Assembly (NCBI GenBank): GCA_025058225.1
Contig: JANXEE010000016.1
Location: forward strand, 1 to 59,922
From: Candidatus Calditenuaceae archaeon
GTDB taxonomy: Archaea; Thermoproteota; Nitrososphaeria_A; Caldarchaeales; Calditenuaceae
Length of the DNA stretch: 59,922 bases
Reading direction: 5' to 3'
The position numbers and the translations under genes are program-made. The first letter of the stretch is position 1; the number at the start of each line of letters is the position of its first letter. Positions 27,846-37,976 of this stretch are shown piece by piece. The notes below the pieces were generated by a model. That model worked only from the letters and a program-made list of their open reading frames with translations, searched no databases and had not been told where the DNA came from.

Positions 27846-28232
27846 TTGAGGATCAGGGTCGTAGCCGAAGTGAAGCCCACCGAGGATCACCAGAAAGTCC
27901 TGGCCGCGGTCATGAGGGTCTTCCCGGAGCTGAAGCTCAACCTGAGGGAGCGGGGAGGTGTGCTCGAGGTATACGGCGAGAGCGACCAGATCGCTTCCTT
28001 GAAGTATCTGAAGGAAAATTTGCGGAGGAGGAAGGTGAGGGCCGCCGCCGAGCGCATCATGAGGTCCGGTGCGGGGGACAATTACGTACGGTTCGCGTTG
28101 AGCAAGCAGGCAGCTTACGTGGGGACCGTGTCGTTTCTTGAGGAGGATGAGGTTCCTGAGATAGGCGGCATCGACGTTTACGTCGAGACCGCGGACCCCG
28201 AGGAACTCATCAGATGGCTCACTGCGAGATGA
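27846..28232 (+). CDS. UPF0201/COG1931-like RNA-binding-type protein
   Basis: TTG start giving MRIRVVAEVKPTEDHQKVLAAVMRVFPEL...AAYVGTVSFLEEDEVPEIGGIDVYVE. Confidence 0.75.
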   Translation: MRIRVVAEVKPTEDHQKVLAAVMRVFPELKLNLRERGGVLEVYGESDQIASLKYLKENLRRRKVRAAAERIMRSGAGDNYVRFALSKQAAYVGTVSFLEEDEVPEIGGIDVYVETADPEELIRWLTAR

Positions 28233-28242
28233 CGTCGGCGAC

Positions 28243-28650
28243 CTAGCTCAGCGGCGTCAGGTGTTCGTGAAGGATCTTCCATCCTCTTCCATCGTTCACC
28301 AACACGGCGGTGCAGATGGCCTCCACTTGGATGAACCTCCCCTCGAACCTGTACTGGTAAACCAGCATCCCGCGATAGCGCAACCTGTAAACGACCAGGG
28401 CGACGCCCTCTCCGATCAGCCTGGACGAAATTTCCTCGAGTGAGTAGTCGAGATCGGTTATCTGTCCTACCATAGACCTCCTCGTCAACAGGGCCCCCTC
28501 GGGCTCGAGCAGGTGGCCGGGGTTGAGCTCGCTGATTAACGTGTAACCCTCAGCGTAGAACTCGCTCAACACCTCAACCTCGCCGTTTTTGATGGACTCG
28601 TAGGCTGAGATTATGACCTCGATGGGGGTATTGGGTGGTGTCCTGCTCAA
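28243..28650 (-). CDS. SnoaL/NTF2-like protein
   Basis: YESIKNGEVEVLSEFYAEGYTLIS...VLVNDGRGWKILHEHLTPL. Confidence 0.7.
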   Translation of the reverse strand: MSRTPPNTPIEVIISAYESIKNGEVEVLSEFYAEGYTLISELNPGHLLEPEGALLTRRSMVGQITDLDYSLEEISSRLIGEGVALVVYRLRYRGMLVYQYRFEGRFIQVEAICTAVLVNDGRGWKILHEHLTPLS

Positions 28651-28943
28651 AGGGGCTGACCTCTTACTCTCTTCTCACCCGAGACGAGTAGCTCGCCCTC
28701 AACGATTAGCCTCTGAAGCTCCCCTATAATTTCGTCGAGCTCTTTTCCAGACACTCCCTGCGCAGCCAACTTGACCTTCGACCCCTCATCGAGCTCTATT
28801 CCAACAGTCGGACCCCCTATCGTGTACACGGCTATACCACCGAACTCCACCTCCACGCCCGAGACCGCCGCCTTACCCCTGAAGAGGCTGACCTTGCCCT
28901 CGGTCTGGATGGAGTCGATTCGGACGTTCTCGATACCCTGCAT
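28647..28943 (-). CDS. hypothetical protein
   Basis: 98 aa; 4-nt overlap with the downstream gene suggests an operon. Confidence 0.5.
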   Translation of the reverse strand: MQGIENVRIDSIQTEGKVSLFRGKAAVSGVEVEFGGIAVYTIGGPTVGIELDEGSKVKLAAQGVSGKELDEIIGELQRLIVEGELLVSGEKRVRGQPL

Positions 28944-29048
28944 GTCGGTTCACTCTAAACCCTAGTGAAAAATTTTGACCACCTGATCCTTGCCGACGTT
29001 GTCCCTTTCCGTTTAAGTAAAGGGAGACCGCGTGGATCTTGGAAAGGG

Positions 29049-30791
29049 ATGAGGGCGCTCCAACTTCACGTCGACTCCATCGAGTACGAGCCCGTAGCGG
29101 TGGAGGGGCCTGTTCACGAAGAGGCTGAGAGGGCGGTCAAGCGTCACGAGAACTTGCTGGTGCTGTTCACGACCGTTGAGCGCGAGGACGGCGAAGAAGT
29201 CGCTAGGGAGATGGTGAGGCAAGCAAGAGAATCGATGGAGCGTCTGGGAGTCAAAAGGCTGCTCATCTATCCCTACGCTCACCTGAGCTCCGATCTGGCA
29301 CCGCCGAGAAAGGCGCTGGAGCTGATAAAGCTAATGGCCGAATACGCTCGAGAGCTGGGGATCGAGGCATCGAGGGCCCCGTTCGGGTGGAATAAGCGCT
29401 TCTCGGTGGCCGTGAAAGGTCATCCGCTCGCCGAGCAGTTGAGGGTGGTCACCAAGGAGTCCGTCGTCAGAAGGGAAGGGACACTACCGGAGCAGAAGCG
29501 TGAGACTACGAAGCAGGTCGCACCCCTCGAGGAGGTCAGGAAAGCGGAGCCGGTTCACATTTCGCTTGGCAGAGAACTGGACGTCTTCAGCGTCAGCGAG
29601 AACGTCGGGCCCGGGCTCATACTCTTCCACCCCAAAGGAGCGGTGATCAGGGAGGAGCTGATGAGTCTGATCAGGGAGGTGAACACCCGCCTCGGCTTCC
29701 AAGAGGTATGGACGCCGCACCTCTTCAAGGCCAACCTCTGGTACAGGACCGGCCACTACGAGACGTTCAGGGAGAGGATGTTCCATTTCAAGCTCGACGA
29801 CGAGGAGTACGTGCTCAAGCCGATGAACTGTCCGGGTCACGCGATGATTTACGCCAGCAGGCAGAGGAGTTACAGAGAACTCCCGGTGAAGCTCTCTGAG
29901 TTCGGGACCGTCTACAGGAACGAACAGGCCGGTGAGCTGACAGGACTCCTCAGGGTCCGGAGCATCACTCAGGACGACGGCCACGTCTTCGCAAGGCCGG
30001 ACCAGGTCGAGCAGGTGGTGAGAGAAATACTGGAGGCAGCGTTCGATGTCCTGGATCGGACTTTAGGCGCGAGGCTTCACGTCAACCTTTCAACACGACC
30101 TGAGAAATTCATCGGCACACCGGAAGTCTGGGAGGTCGCGGAGTCAGACCTCAAGGCGGCGCTGGAATCGGTGAACATCGAATACAGTGTCAAGCACGGC
30201 GAGGGAGCGTTCTACGGGCCGAAAATAGACGTCGACGTAGAGGACTCGCTGGGCAGGAGGTGGCAGTGCACGACCGTTCAGCTGGACTTCTTCATGCCCG
30301 AGAGGCTGGGGCTCGAGTACGTCGACCAGGACAACACGAGGAAGAGGCCTGTCATGATTCACAGGGCGATCCTTGGGAGCCTGGAGAGGTTCATAGGAAT
30401 CCTCATCGAACACTACAACGGTCGTCTGCCGGTCTGGATATCGCCGTTGCAGGTCGTGGTGCTCCCTGTGACGGTCGATGACGTCGAGTACGCTGAGAGG
30501 GTCTCGAAGGTCTTCTCCGGAAACGGCATTAGGACCGAGCTCTGGTACGAGGGCACGCTGGAGAGGAGGATCAGGGATGCCCACAGGCTGAGGGCGTCGT
30601 TCGTCGCCATCGTGGGAAAGCGCGAATCGGTGGAAGGAACGGTCTCCATCAGGGACCACAGGGGCAAGGTTTTGAAGGGCATCGGGGTCGAAAAGGCGGC
30701 CAGGCTGATCGGTTCAATAGTCGAGAAAAGGGAGAGGAACGTTGGCGTCCTCGAGACGGGATCGGAGGAGGCGCTGCCGACCGGCATCTAA
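29049..30791 (+). CDS. thrS: threonyl-tRNA synthetase, archaeal type with N-terminal editing domain
   Basis: MRALQLHVDSIEYEPV editing domain; TGHYETFRERMF, KPMNCPGHAMIY, FGTVYRNEQAGELTGLLRVRSITQDDGHVF. Confidence 0.95.
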   Translation: MRALQLHVDSIEYEPVAVEGPVHEEAERAVKRHENLLVLFTTVEREDGEEVAREMVRQARESMERLGVKRLLIYPYAHLSSDLAPPRKALELIKLMAEYARELGIEASRAPFGWNKRFSVAVKGHPLAEQLRVVTKESVVRREGTLPEQKRETTKQVAPLEEVRKAEPVHISLGRELDVFSVSENVGPGLILFHPKGAVIREELMSLIREVNTRLGFQEVWTPHLFKANLWYRTGHYETFRERMFHFKLDDEEYVLKPMNCPGHAMIYASRQRSYRELPVKLSEFGTVYRNEQAGELTGLLRVRSITQDDGHVFARPDQVEQVVREILEAAFDVLDRTLGARLHVNLSTRPEKFIGTPEVWEVAESDLKAALESVNIEYSVKHGEGAFYGPKIDVDVEDSLGRRWQCTTVQLDFFMPERLGLEYVDQDNTRKRPVMIHRAILGSLERFIGILIEHYNGRLPVWISPLQVVVLPVTVDDVEYAERVSKVFSGNGIRTELWYEGTLERRIRDAHRLRASFVAIVGKRESVEGTVSIRDHRGKVLKGIGVEKAARLIGSIVEKRERNVGVLETGSEEALPTGI

Positions 30792-30825
30792 CCATTTTTT
30801 AGCGAGCTCTGCGGAGGGCCGGAGG

Positions 30826-31848
30826 TTGGACATCGATTGGGTTGAACTTCTCCCCGATTTGTGGCGGCTGAGAATCAGGTCGAGCTCCGAGTACGTGGAC
30901 CACGTCAACGCTTACCTCCTGAAGTCCAACAATGGATGGACGCTCGTCGACACGGGTTTTCCCGGGAGCTCGGAGGCCCTAGTCAGGTCGTTGGCCGAGG
31001 TCACCGCAGGCGAAGGCCTCCTTGAGGTGATACTTACGCACATCCACTACGATCACGCGGGTGGTTCCAGGCACGTCTCACAGACCTTCGGTTGCACGGT
31101 CAGCATGCACCCGGACGACATAGGGCTGGTGGAGATGACGAAGAGGGTCCTCACGGGGGACCATCTGTTCTTTAGGGCCATAGGGATAGAGGGCCAGCTC
31201 AAAGAGACCGTGCGGTCCTTCTTCGCTCGCAACGTTAAGCTGTTCCCTGACACGCTGAAACCCATCAGAGAGGGTGACGTGATCGGGGGCCCAGGTGGTT
31301 CTTGGAGGGTGATACACACACCAGGTCATACACCCGGACACGTCTGCCTCTACAACGACTCCCTCGGGGCCCTAATCTCGGGTGATCACCTGTTGCCCAG
31401 AGAGACCTCAAACGTCCCCTACTACCCCATACCCGGATACGGCCCCCTGAGATCCTACTTGAAGTCGCTCCTGAGGATCGAGTCCATTAAGCCGACCGTC
31501 GTCCTCCCAGCCCACGGAGAGCCGTTCAGCGACGTGGAGTCGAGGGTGGACTACCTCTTCAACCACCACGAGTCCAGACTGCGCGAGACGCTTGAGTCCA
31601 TGAGCGGTTCAGTCGATGCGATAGGTCTCGCCAGAAGGCTCAAGTGGTCCAGAGGGAAGTTCGATGATCTGGGTCCGGTGGATCACTGGCTGGCGATACT
31701 CGAGGCGCTTTCTCACGCCGAGTTCCTCGTCGAACTGGGACTGGCCGAACGTGTTGGATCAGACAGGATGATGTACAGAGCGCTTTCGAAGGACTTCGAC
31801 AGGATCGGAGAGGAGCTGAAGAGGTTAAGGAACCCGGCCCCCTCTTGA
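30826..31848 (+). CDS. metallo-beta-lactamase fold hydrolase
   Basis: LTHIHYDHAGGSRHV, HTPGHTPGHVCLY, SGDHLLP, VLPAHGEPF; TTG start. Confidence 0.92.
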   Translation: MDIDWVELLPDLWRLRIRSSSEYVDHVNAYLLKSNNGWTLVDTGFPGSSEALVRSLAEVTAGEGLLEVILTHIHYDHAGGSRHVSQTFGCTVSMHPDDIGLVEMTKRVLTGDHLFFRAIGIEGQLKETVRSFFARNVKLFPDTLKPIREGDVIGGPGGSWRVIHTPGHTPGHVCLYNDSLGALISGDHLLPRETSNVPYYPIPGYGPLRSYLKSLLRIESIKPTVVLPAHGEPFSDVESRVDYLFNHHESRLRETLESMSGSVDAIGLARRLKWSRGKFDDLGPVDHWLAILEALSHAEFLVELGLAERVGSDRMMYRALSKDFDRIGEELKRLRNPAPS

Positions 31849-33000
31849 GCCGACGTAGTCCTCGAGGAACCGTCTTATTCTCTTCGCTCCCTCCTCGATG
31901 AGCTGCACGGGACTGGTTATGCTCATCCTGAGATGCCCCTCGCCGCCAGGTCCGAAGGTGCTCCCCGGAACCACGATGACGTTCTCCTTCTCTAGGAGCG
32001 AGAAGCAGAACTCGTTGTCGTCGACACCTGCCGGTAACCTCGGAAAGACGTAGAGGGAACCTCTCGGTCGGGGGGTCTCGATCCCAGAACCGTTCAGTGC
32101 TCTGACGGCGGCGTCCCTCCTCCTGCGGTACTCGTCCCTGCACCGCCTGACGAACTCCCTGACCTCATCCGAGTCCATTACATCGAGGACCGCATACTGC
32201 GCGAACGTCGGCGGACAGGTGTGGCCGTACAATAAGACCTTGCCGATCCTCTCGGAGAGCTCATCGGGCGCGACGAGGTATCCCAACCTCCATCCGGTGA
32301 TGGCGAGGGTCTTCGAGAAGCTGTTGACTAAGAGTATTCGGTGGTAAAGGTCCATGAACTCAGCTGCACTCACGAACTCCCCGTCGTAAACGAACTCCTC
32401 GTAGACCTCGTCGGAAAGTACGTAGGCGTCTACATTAGATGCCGCATCGATCACCTCCCGCATAAGCCTCCTCCCGTAGACCGCGCCGGTAGGGTTGGAG
32501 GGTGAATTGATGACGATGACTCTGGTTGATCTGGTGATGGCCGATCTCAAGGTTTCAGGATCGGGTGCGAAATCGTTGTTCGGTGAGGTCCTGACGAACC
32601 GGACCCTCGCCCCCAAGATGGTTGCCACAGCGGCATAGGTGGGGAAGGCCGGTGAGAAGACGATAACCTCGTCCCCCCTTCTAAGTATCGACGCGAGGCC
32701 CGCGAATATCGCGTTTTGAGCGCCCATGGTTATGGAGACGTTCTCTGCCCTGACGTCGAGGCCCCTCTCGGCGTACCTGGCTGCGACCCTCTCCCTGAGC
32801 TGTGGTATGCCCCTCAGCGGGCCGTATTTGTTCCTGCCGTTCCTGATGTGTCTGGCCGCGGCCTCCTTCAACACCTCCGGCACCTCGGCGTCGGGCTCCC
32901 CTATGCTGAGGTTTATGGTGTCGTTCATCCGCGATCCCAGCTCGAAGAGAGCCTCTATCTTCGATGTCTGCACCGAGTCGAGCCCCTCGATTAAAGTCAC
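31825..33000 (-). CDS. class I/II PLP-dependent aminotransferase
   Basis: NLSIGEPDAEVPE, VINSPSNPTGAVYGR, YVLSDEVYEEF, LVNSFSKTLAITGWRLGY. Confidence 0.93.
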   Translation of the reverse strand: MTLIEGLDSVQTSKIEALFELGSRMNDTINLSIGEPDAEVPEVLKEAAARHIRNGRNKYGPLRGIPQLRERVAARYAERGLDVRAENVSITMGAQNAIFAGLASILRRGDEVIVFSPAFPTYAAVATILGARVRFVRTSPNNDFAPDPETLRSAITRSTRVIVINSPSNPTGAVYGRRLMREVIDAASNVDAYVLSDEVYEEFVYDGEFVSAAEFMDLYHRILLVNSFSKTLAITGWRLGYLVAPDELSERIGKVLLYGHTCPPTFAQYAVLDVMDSDEVREFVRRCRDEYRRRRDAAVRALNGSGIETPRPRGSLYVFPRLPAGVDDNEFCFSLLEKENVIVVPGSTFGPGGEGHLRMSITSPVQLIEEGAKRIRRFLEDYVGSRGGRVP

Positions 33001-33049
33001 GGTCGGAGAGACCAGATCGTGGTAAAATGGGTATCGGGCATTAAGCGAT

Positions 33050-33400
33050 ATGAAGAGGTCATGGCCCTTGAAGTCGATGAGCCGGTATAGGGTTTACCTC
33101 TTCGTGCAAGGGAGGGGATGGGTCCCCTCATATGAGGTGACAGACCTTCCTCGGTGCTTTCCCGATCGCGAGTCGGCTTTGGATCACGCAGCGTCCTTCA
33201 TTGCGTCAGCGGCCAGTTCTGCCAGCTGGCCCTACGGCTCTAGAGCCGGAGACGCCGTGGCTTTCAAGGTCACAGAAGAGGACGGCGCTTGTGAAGGGCG
33301 CGTGCCGAGGGCACCCCGTACGTTCTCGGAGCTGAGGTACCGCTTTTTCAGACGTGGCGAGGTCTACGCTCTGTACAAGTCATGGAGCTGGCCGGATTAG
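33050..33400 (+). CDS. hypothetical protein
   Basis: Open frame, 116 aa; possible start at MSRYRV. Confidence 0.5.
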   Translation: MKRSWPLKSMSRYRVYLFVQGRGWVPSYEVTDLPRCFPDRESALDHAASFIASAASSASWPYGSRAGDAVAFKVTEEDGACEGRVPRAPRTFSELRYRFFRRGEVYALYKSWSWPD

Positions 33401-33410
33401 GTGATGAGAT

Positions 33411-34394
33411 TTGGAAGCGATTCTGGCAATCGACGTCGGCGCAACCTGGTTAAGGGTCGCGCTGGTCAATCGGGAACCCCTTAAGATCGTCAAACTTACC
33501 AAAACACCGACCCCGCAGTCGCATCTCAGCAGCGCCATTCCGGATGCCCTCAGGGTTGCACTGAAGGAGACGATCTCCGGCGAGAAGTTGTGCGGTGCTG
33601 CGGGGATAGCGTCGATCGGTCCTCTGGACGCAGCTAAAGGCACGATACTCAGGGCACCGAACGTGGCGGGGAGGCCGACGAGCGTGGACGTTGTGAGCCC
33701 GGTGATGGAGTTGGGCCTCATCGATGAGGTCTACATGATCAACGACTGCAACGCCGCAGCCCTAGCCGAGTGGTGGGTCAGGAGTGATAAGGGTGTAAAG
33801 GACTTGCTCTACGTGACGATAAGCACCGGCATCGGCGGGGGTTGCGTCCTCTCATCGAGACCTCTTCTGGGAAGGAGAGGGAACGCGATGGAGCTGGGAC
33901 ACGTAGTCGTCGACCCCAGCGGCTACATGGGCTGCGGCTGTGGAGGGAGAGGGCACTGGGAGGCTTATGGTTCAGGTGGTAACGTCATCGCATTCGCTCG
34001 AAGACTGCTGGAAGACGGCCTGATCCCGAGGTCCTCGTCTCTCGGGGAATATGTCGGTTCGGGTGGGAGCGACCCGTCGGAAGTCTTCGGGCTTTACAGG
34101 TCAGCAGACCGGGGTGCGGTTGCTTTCTGCGAGAGGTTGGCGGACTTCGAGGCAGCCGGCCTCACCTCGGCGGTTAACGCGCTCGACCCCGAGGTTCTCG
34201 TGCTGGGGGGATCAGTCTACCTCGGCAACAGGGACTTCTTCGCGGAGAACGTGATTCCGAGGATGAAGAGGTATTTGATGCTCGAAGCACCAGCTGTAGA
34301 GGATCCGGTGTTCGGGGAGCACTCGCCGCTCATGGGCGCTGCGCTGACCTGCGTAATCGAGCTTAAGGAAGCGCTTGTCACGGGGCGCAGGTAG
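33411..34394 (+). CDS. ROK family sugar kinase (glucokinase-like)
   Basis: ILAIDVGATWLRVALV, VTISTGIGGGCVL, GNAMELGHVVVDPSGYMGCGCGGRGHWEAYGSG. Confidence 0.9.
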   Translation: MEAILAIDVGATWLRVALVNREPLKIVKLTKTPTPQSHLSSAIPDALRVALKETISGEKLCGAAGIASIGPLDAAKGTILRAPNVAGRPTSVDVVSPVMELGLIDEVYMINDCNAAALAEWWVRSDKGVKDLLYVTISTGIGGGCVLSSRPLLGRRGNAMELGHVVVDPSGYMGCGCGGRGHWEAYGSGGNVIAFARRLLEDGLIPRSSSLGEYVGSGGSDPSEVFGLYRSADRGAVAFCERLADFEAAGLTSAVNALDPEVLVLGGSVYLGNRDFFAENVIPRMKRYLMLEAPAVEDPVFGEHSPLMGAALTCVIELKEALVTGRR

Positions 34395-34457
34395 CAGGCC
34401 TGAAAGGCCCCACCGTTTTATTATATCGACTGAGATGGATTCTGTGGATGAGGGGTT

Positions 34458-36263
34458 ATGGGAAGTCAGTTGAAGAAGATGGTCCCCGATACGAGCCTCT
34501 TGATCAACAGGGTACTCTCGCGAATGATAGAGGGCGGTGAGCTTCGGGACGCTGAAATCATCATACCGGTGCCGGCGCTAGACGAGTTGCAGGCCCAGGC
34601 CTCGAGGGGGAGGGGAGAGGGTTTCGTGGGCTTAGAGGAGATCAAGAGGATCAGGGAGCTCGGACAGACAGCCTCGGTTACCGTCAGGTTCGCCGGGGAC
34701 AGGCCAACGCTCGAGGAGATAAAGCTGGCCAGGGGAGGAAGGATAGACGCTCTGATCAGGGACGTTGCGCGGAGGGAGAAGGCGACCCTCTACACCTCTG
34801 ACTACGTCCAAGCCTTGGTGGCTGAGGCAGAGGGGGTCGAGGCCGTATACGTCCCGAAGAAGCAGGAGACCGGAGAGCTGTCGGTGATGAAGTTCCTGAC
34901 GCCCGACACCCTGAGTCTCCACCTCAAGGTCGGAGCGCCCCCAATTGCGAAGAGAGGGAGGCCGGGCAGCGTACAGCTCGTCAGGCTCGGTGACACGCCC
35001 CTTACCCAGGACGAAGTGCAGAACTACGTCGACGAGCTCATGCTGGCGTTAAGGAACTCAAAGGACGGATACTTGGAGATCGTGAGGCAGGGCGCGGTCG
35101 TGGCACAGCTGGGAGACCTAAGGCTCGCGGTAGCTAGGCCACCCTTCAGCGACGAGCTGGAACTGACTATCGTGAGGCCCCTAGTCAAGCTGAAGCTGGA
35201 GGACTACAACCTTAGCGAACGGCTGATCTCTCGGCTCTCAAAGCGTGCTGAGGGTGTTCTCATCGCAGGACCTCCGGGATCCGGCAAGACCACCTTCGCG
35301 TCGTCCTTAGCGGAGTTCTACTCTAACTTAGGCAAGGTCGTCAAGACGTTGGAGTCGCCGAGGGACCTGCTGGTGGGACCAGAGATCACCCAGTACGGGC
35401 CTTTGGAGGGTGACTTCGAGAAGACCGCTGAGGTGTTGTTGCTGGTGAGGCCTGACTACACCATATTCGACGAGATGCGTCGCCCTAGGGACTTTCAGGT
35501 CTTCATAGACATGAGGCTCGCGGGTGTGGGAATGGTCGGAGTCATCCACGCCAGCGACCCGATCGACGCCATACAGCGTTTCTTGGAGAGGACCGAGCTG
35601 GGAATGCTGCCACACGTTGTTGACACCGTGATCTTCCTGAGAGAGGGAAGGGTCCAGAAGGTCTATGAGCTCTCTCTAGCCGTCAGGCTGCCCAAGGGCA
35701 TGAAGAACGAAGACCTGGTCAGACCTGTTGTGGAGGTGAGGGACTTCGAGAGCGGCGAGCTGGAGTACGAGATCTACACGTTCGGAGACGAGAGGGTCGT
35801 CGTCGCGATTCGGCCGCGGTCTCTCGACGAGCTGATCCCCAAGCTCAACGACCTCCTGAAGAGCACGGGGGTCGGTGAATTCAGACTTGAACCCTCCTCC
35901 GACGGGACGCTGACAGTCATGGTCGACAGGTCCGAGGTCCGTCAGGTCGCAAAGTCCCTTGGTAAGTCGTTGAAGGAGCTTGAGAGGGCTCACGGAGTCA
36001 GAGTGAGGGTCATGCCCATCCCGATCGCGGTCGGTGAAGAGGCCGAGTTCTCCCTCAGCGACGTCGGCGCGTCACTCGTCTTGACAGTTAAGGGCGTAGA
36101 GACTGGAAAGTCTGTGGGGGTGTACGCTGGAGAGGAGTACTTGCTCACCGCTACGGTCGGGAAGAAGGGCAGGATTAGAATCTCGAAGGACTCGGAGGCG
36201 GGGAGAGCAGTCCTTACGGCCCTCAGCGATGGCAAGAGGTTGAGGGTCTTCATCACAAGATAG
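34458..36263 (+). CDS. PIN-domain/ATPase fusion (COG1855 family)
   Basis: MVPDTSLLINRVLS PIN start; GVLIAGPPGSGKTTFASSLAEFY P-loop; DYTIFDEMRRPRDFQVFIDMRLAGVGMVGVIHA. Confidence 0.92.
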   Translation: MGSQLKKMVPDTSLLINRVLSRMIEGGELRDAEIIIPVPALDELQAQASRGRGEGFVGLEEIKRIRELGQTASVTVRFAGDRPTLEEIKLARGGRIDALIRDVARREKATLYTSDYVQALVAEAEGVEAVYVPKKQETGELSVMKFLTPDTLSLHLKVGAPPIAKRGRPGSVQLVRLGDTPLTQDEVQNYVDELMLALRNSKDGYLEIVRQGAVVAQLGDLRLAVARPPFSDELELTIVRPLVKLKLEDYNLSERLISRLSKRAEGVLIAGPPGSGKTTFASSLAEFYSNLGKVVKTLESPRDLLVGPEITQYGPLEGDFEKTAEVLLLVRPDYTIFDEMRRPRDFQVFIDMRLAGVGMVGVIHASDPIDAIQRFLERTELGMLPHVVDTVIFLREGRVQKVYELSLAVRLPKGMKNEDLVRPVVEVRDFESGELEYEIYTFGDERVVVAIRPRSLDELIPKLNDLLKSTGVGEFRLEPSSDGTLTVMVDRSEVRQVAKSLGKSLKELERAHGVRVRVMPIPIAVGEEAEFSLSDVGASLVLTVKGVETGKSVGVYAGEEYLLTATVGKKGRIRISKDSEAGRAVLTALSDGKRLRVFITR

Positions 36264-36266
36264 TGT

Positions 36267-36710
36267 CTATTCGCTCCTGACCTGCAAAGACCTCCTCTTA
36301 GCTTCTGAGACCTCGAGCTCATCGTATACGGAGAGCGCTGAAGAGGCCAGTCCCGCTATGAGAATTGGGAAGTTGGTCGCGATCAGAGCCCCGAACACCG
36401 TTCCGAGCGCGACGCCGGTCGCCGCACCCACGGCGTGACCGCCCAACGACCTCGTCAAGACGGCGATCGAGGCCAATATCGAAAAGGCTAGACCCAGACC
36501 CCAGTAAGGCAGAGAGGACGCTGCCGTGATGAGGCCGGCTAAAGTCAGGAGTGCTGCAGAGGCGTAAGCGAACTTGGGTGACGGGGCCGATAGAGACTCC
36601 TGAACCGGTACCAGTGTGTACTGCTTACCGCACCTCGGGCAGACCGCCTTCCACGCCTGCAGTCTGACCTCAAGGTCGCAGTTCGTGCACCTGAAGAGCC
36701 TCGTCCTCAA
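36267..36710 (-). CDS. zinc-ribbon plus transmembrane protein
   Basis: FRCTNCDLEVRLQAWKAVCPRCGKQY then hydrophobic helices. Confidence 0.7.
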   Translation of the reverse strand: MRTRLFRCTNCDLEVRLQAWKAVCPRCGKQYTLVPVQESLSAPSPKFAYASAALLTLAGLITAASSLPYWGLGLAFSILASIAVLTRSLGGHAVGAATGVALGTVFGALIATNFPILIAGLASSALSVYDELEVSEAKRRSLQVRSE

Positions 36711-36840
36711 CCCGCCGATGTTCTCCGAAGAGGCTCTTAAAGGTGGGTCTGGCGCTATGACCGTCCATCTCGGGGACTCGAGCCGTCCATCGGCGGAGTC
36801 GGGGTATCAGCTTAAATGGACGCTGGATCTTGAGGGCACG

Positions 36841-37452
36841 ATGTCGGCGCCGGTAACGCTGGAGTCGCTTATCGATGAGATCGTCTCCGAGGCTCTGATA
36901 GAGTACGAGGGCAAGATCGACGAGGCCACTAAGAGGATACTTGGGAGGCTCGAGCTGGAGGGGGCACGGGCCATTGAAGAGCTGAAGTCAGAGCTGGATC
37001 GCACGATCAGAGAGATTGAGTCGGAGAGGATGAGGAGAACGGGTCAATTGGAGCTCGAGGCGCGGCGGTCCTACCTCGAGGAGATGGAGAGGATGGTGGA
37101 CCTCGCCATATCGAACGCGATCGAAAGGGTGAAGTCGATGAGGAAATCTCAGGAGTACAGGACCTTTCTGAAGAGGAGCCTGAACGATGCCGTAGACGCC
37201 CTCGGTACGGAGGAGGTTGTCGCGGAGACGTGCGCTGACGATTTCGACGCGGTGAAGTCGATAGCTAGGGAACTGTCCAAAGAACGGGGTGTCAAGATAA
37301 CACTCTCCGGGAGACACATAGCCGTCATCGGGGGCATAAGGGCCTCCAGGCCCGACGGTAGCATGGTCATTGATGCGACAATAGATTACAGGTTGAAGAG
37401 GATGGACGAACAGCTCAGGTCGCTGGTGGTGAGGGCCCTCACTGGGCAGTAG
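36841..37452 (+). CDS. atpE: A/V-type ATP synthase subunit E
   Basis: LIDEIVSEALIEYEGKIDEATKRILGRLELEGARAIEELKSELDRTI...C-terminal GGIRASRPDGSMVIDATIDYRLKRMDEQLRSLV. Confidence 0.8.
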   Translation: MSAPVTLESLIDEIVSEALIEYEGKIDEATKRILGRLELEGARAIEELKSELDRTIREIESERMRRTGQLELEARRSYLEEMERMVDLAISNAIERVKSMRKSQEYRTFLKRSLNDAVDALGTEEVVAETCADDFDAVKSIARELSKERGVKITLSGRHIAVIGGIRASRPDGSMVIDATIDYRLKRMDEQLRSLVVRALTGQ

Positions 37453-37456
37453 CCGC

Positions 37457-37954
37457 TCAGATCTCAGGGCGCGAGTCGTGCAGCACCCATTTCGGCACCG
37501 AGTACTGATTGGCTCTGTAATCTGACCGGTAGGGCTTTATGTCGAGCACCGGTGTTCCATCGAAGAGGTCCAACCCCTCAACGTGCAGAACCCTTCCCTC
37601 CCTCCTCACCAACCTCACTAATGTCAGCGCTATCGGGTTTGGCCTGACAGGCGAGTCGGTCGCGAACACTCCGAGCTCCGGCAGCTCCTCCTCCCTGAAG
37701 CCCTTCCTCAGCAGCCTCCTAGGCTTGACTCTGAGCAACCTCTGCTGTACTCTGTCAAGGTAGGCGATGAGGAAGAGGTGCGTGTATTCCTCGATGCCTT
37801 GAAGGCCGTCCTCGAACTCGTGAAATACCTCAACTACCCCCTTCAGGGTGCCAGACCTCTCCCTCACCTCCTCCTCGGTCGCGTTAACCCTGACCACACC
37901 GATTGGCGTTAACGGGTACTCCACGTCACAGCCGTCGTACTGCCCGTTAATCAC
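37457..37954 (-). CDS. trmO: TrmO (TsaA/YaeB-like) tRNA methyltransferase family
   Basis: LTPIGVVRVNA, GIEEYTHLFLIAYLDR, GVFATDSPVRPNPIALTLVRLV, LFDGTPVLDIKPY. Confidence 0.9.
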   Translation of the reverse strand: MINGQYDGCDVEYPLTPIGVVRVNATEEEVRERSGTLKGVVEVFHEFEDGLQGIEEYTHLFLIAYLDRVQQRLLRVKPRRLLRKGFREEELPELGVFATDSPVRPNPIALTLVRLVRREGRVLHVEGLDLFDGTPVLDIKPYRSDYRANQYSVPKWVLHDSRPEI

Positions 37955-37976
37955 CCTGAGGGAAGGGTCGGTGGTC

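Noticed and set aside
31640-32143. 167-aa minus-strand ORF
   Set aside because: Shadow frame of the convergent MBL and aminotransferase genes; no motif.
34395-34430. GGCCTGAAAGGCC small hairpin
   Set aside because: Only 5 bp; expected by chance in GC-rich DNA.
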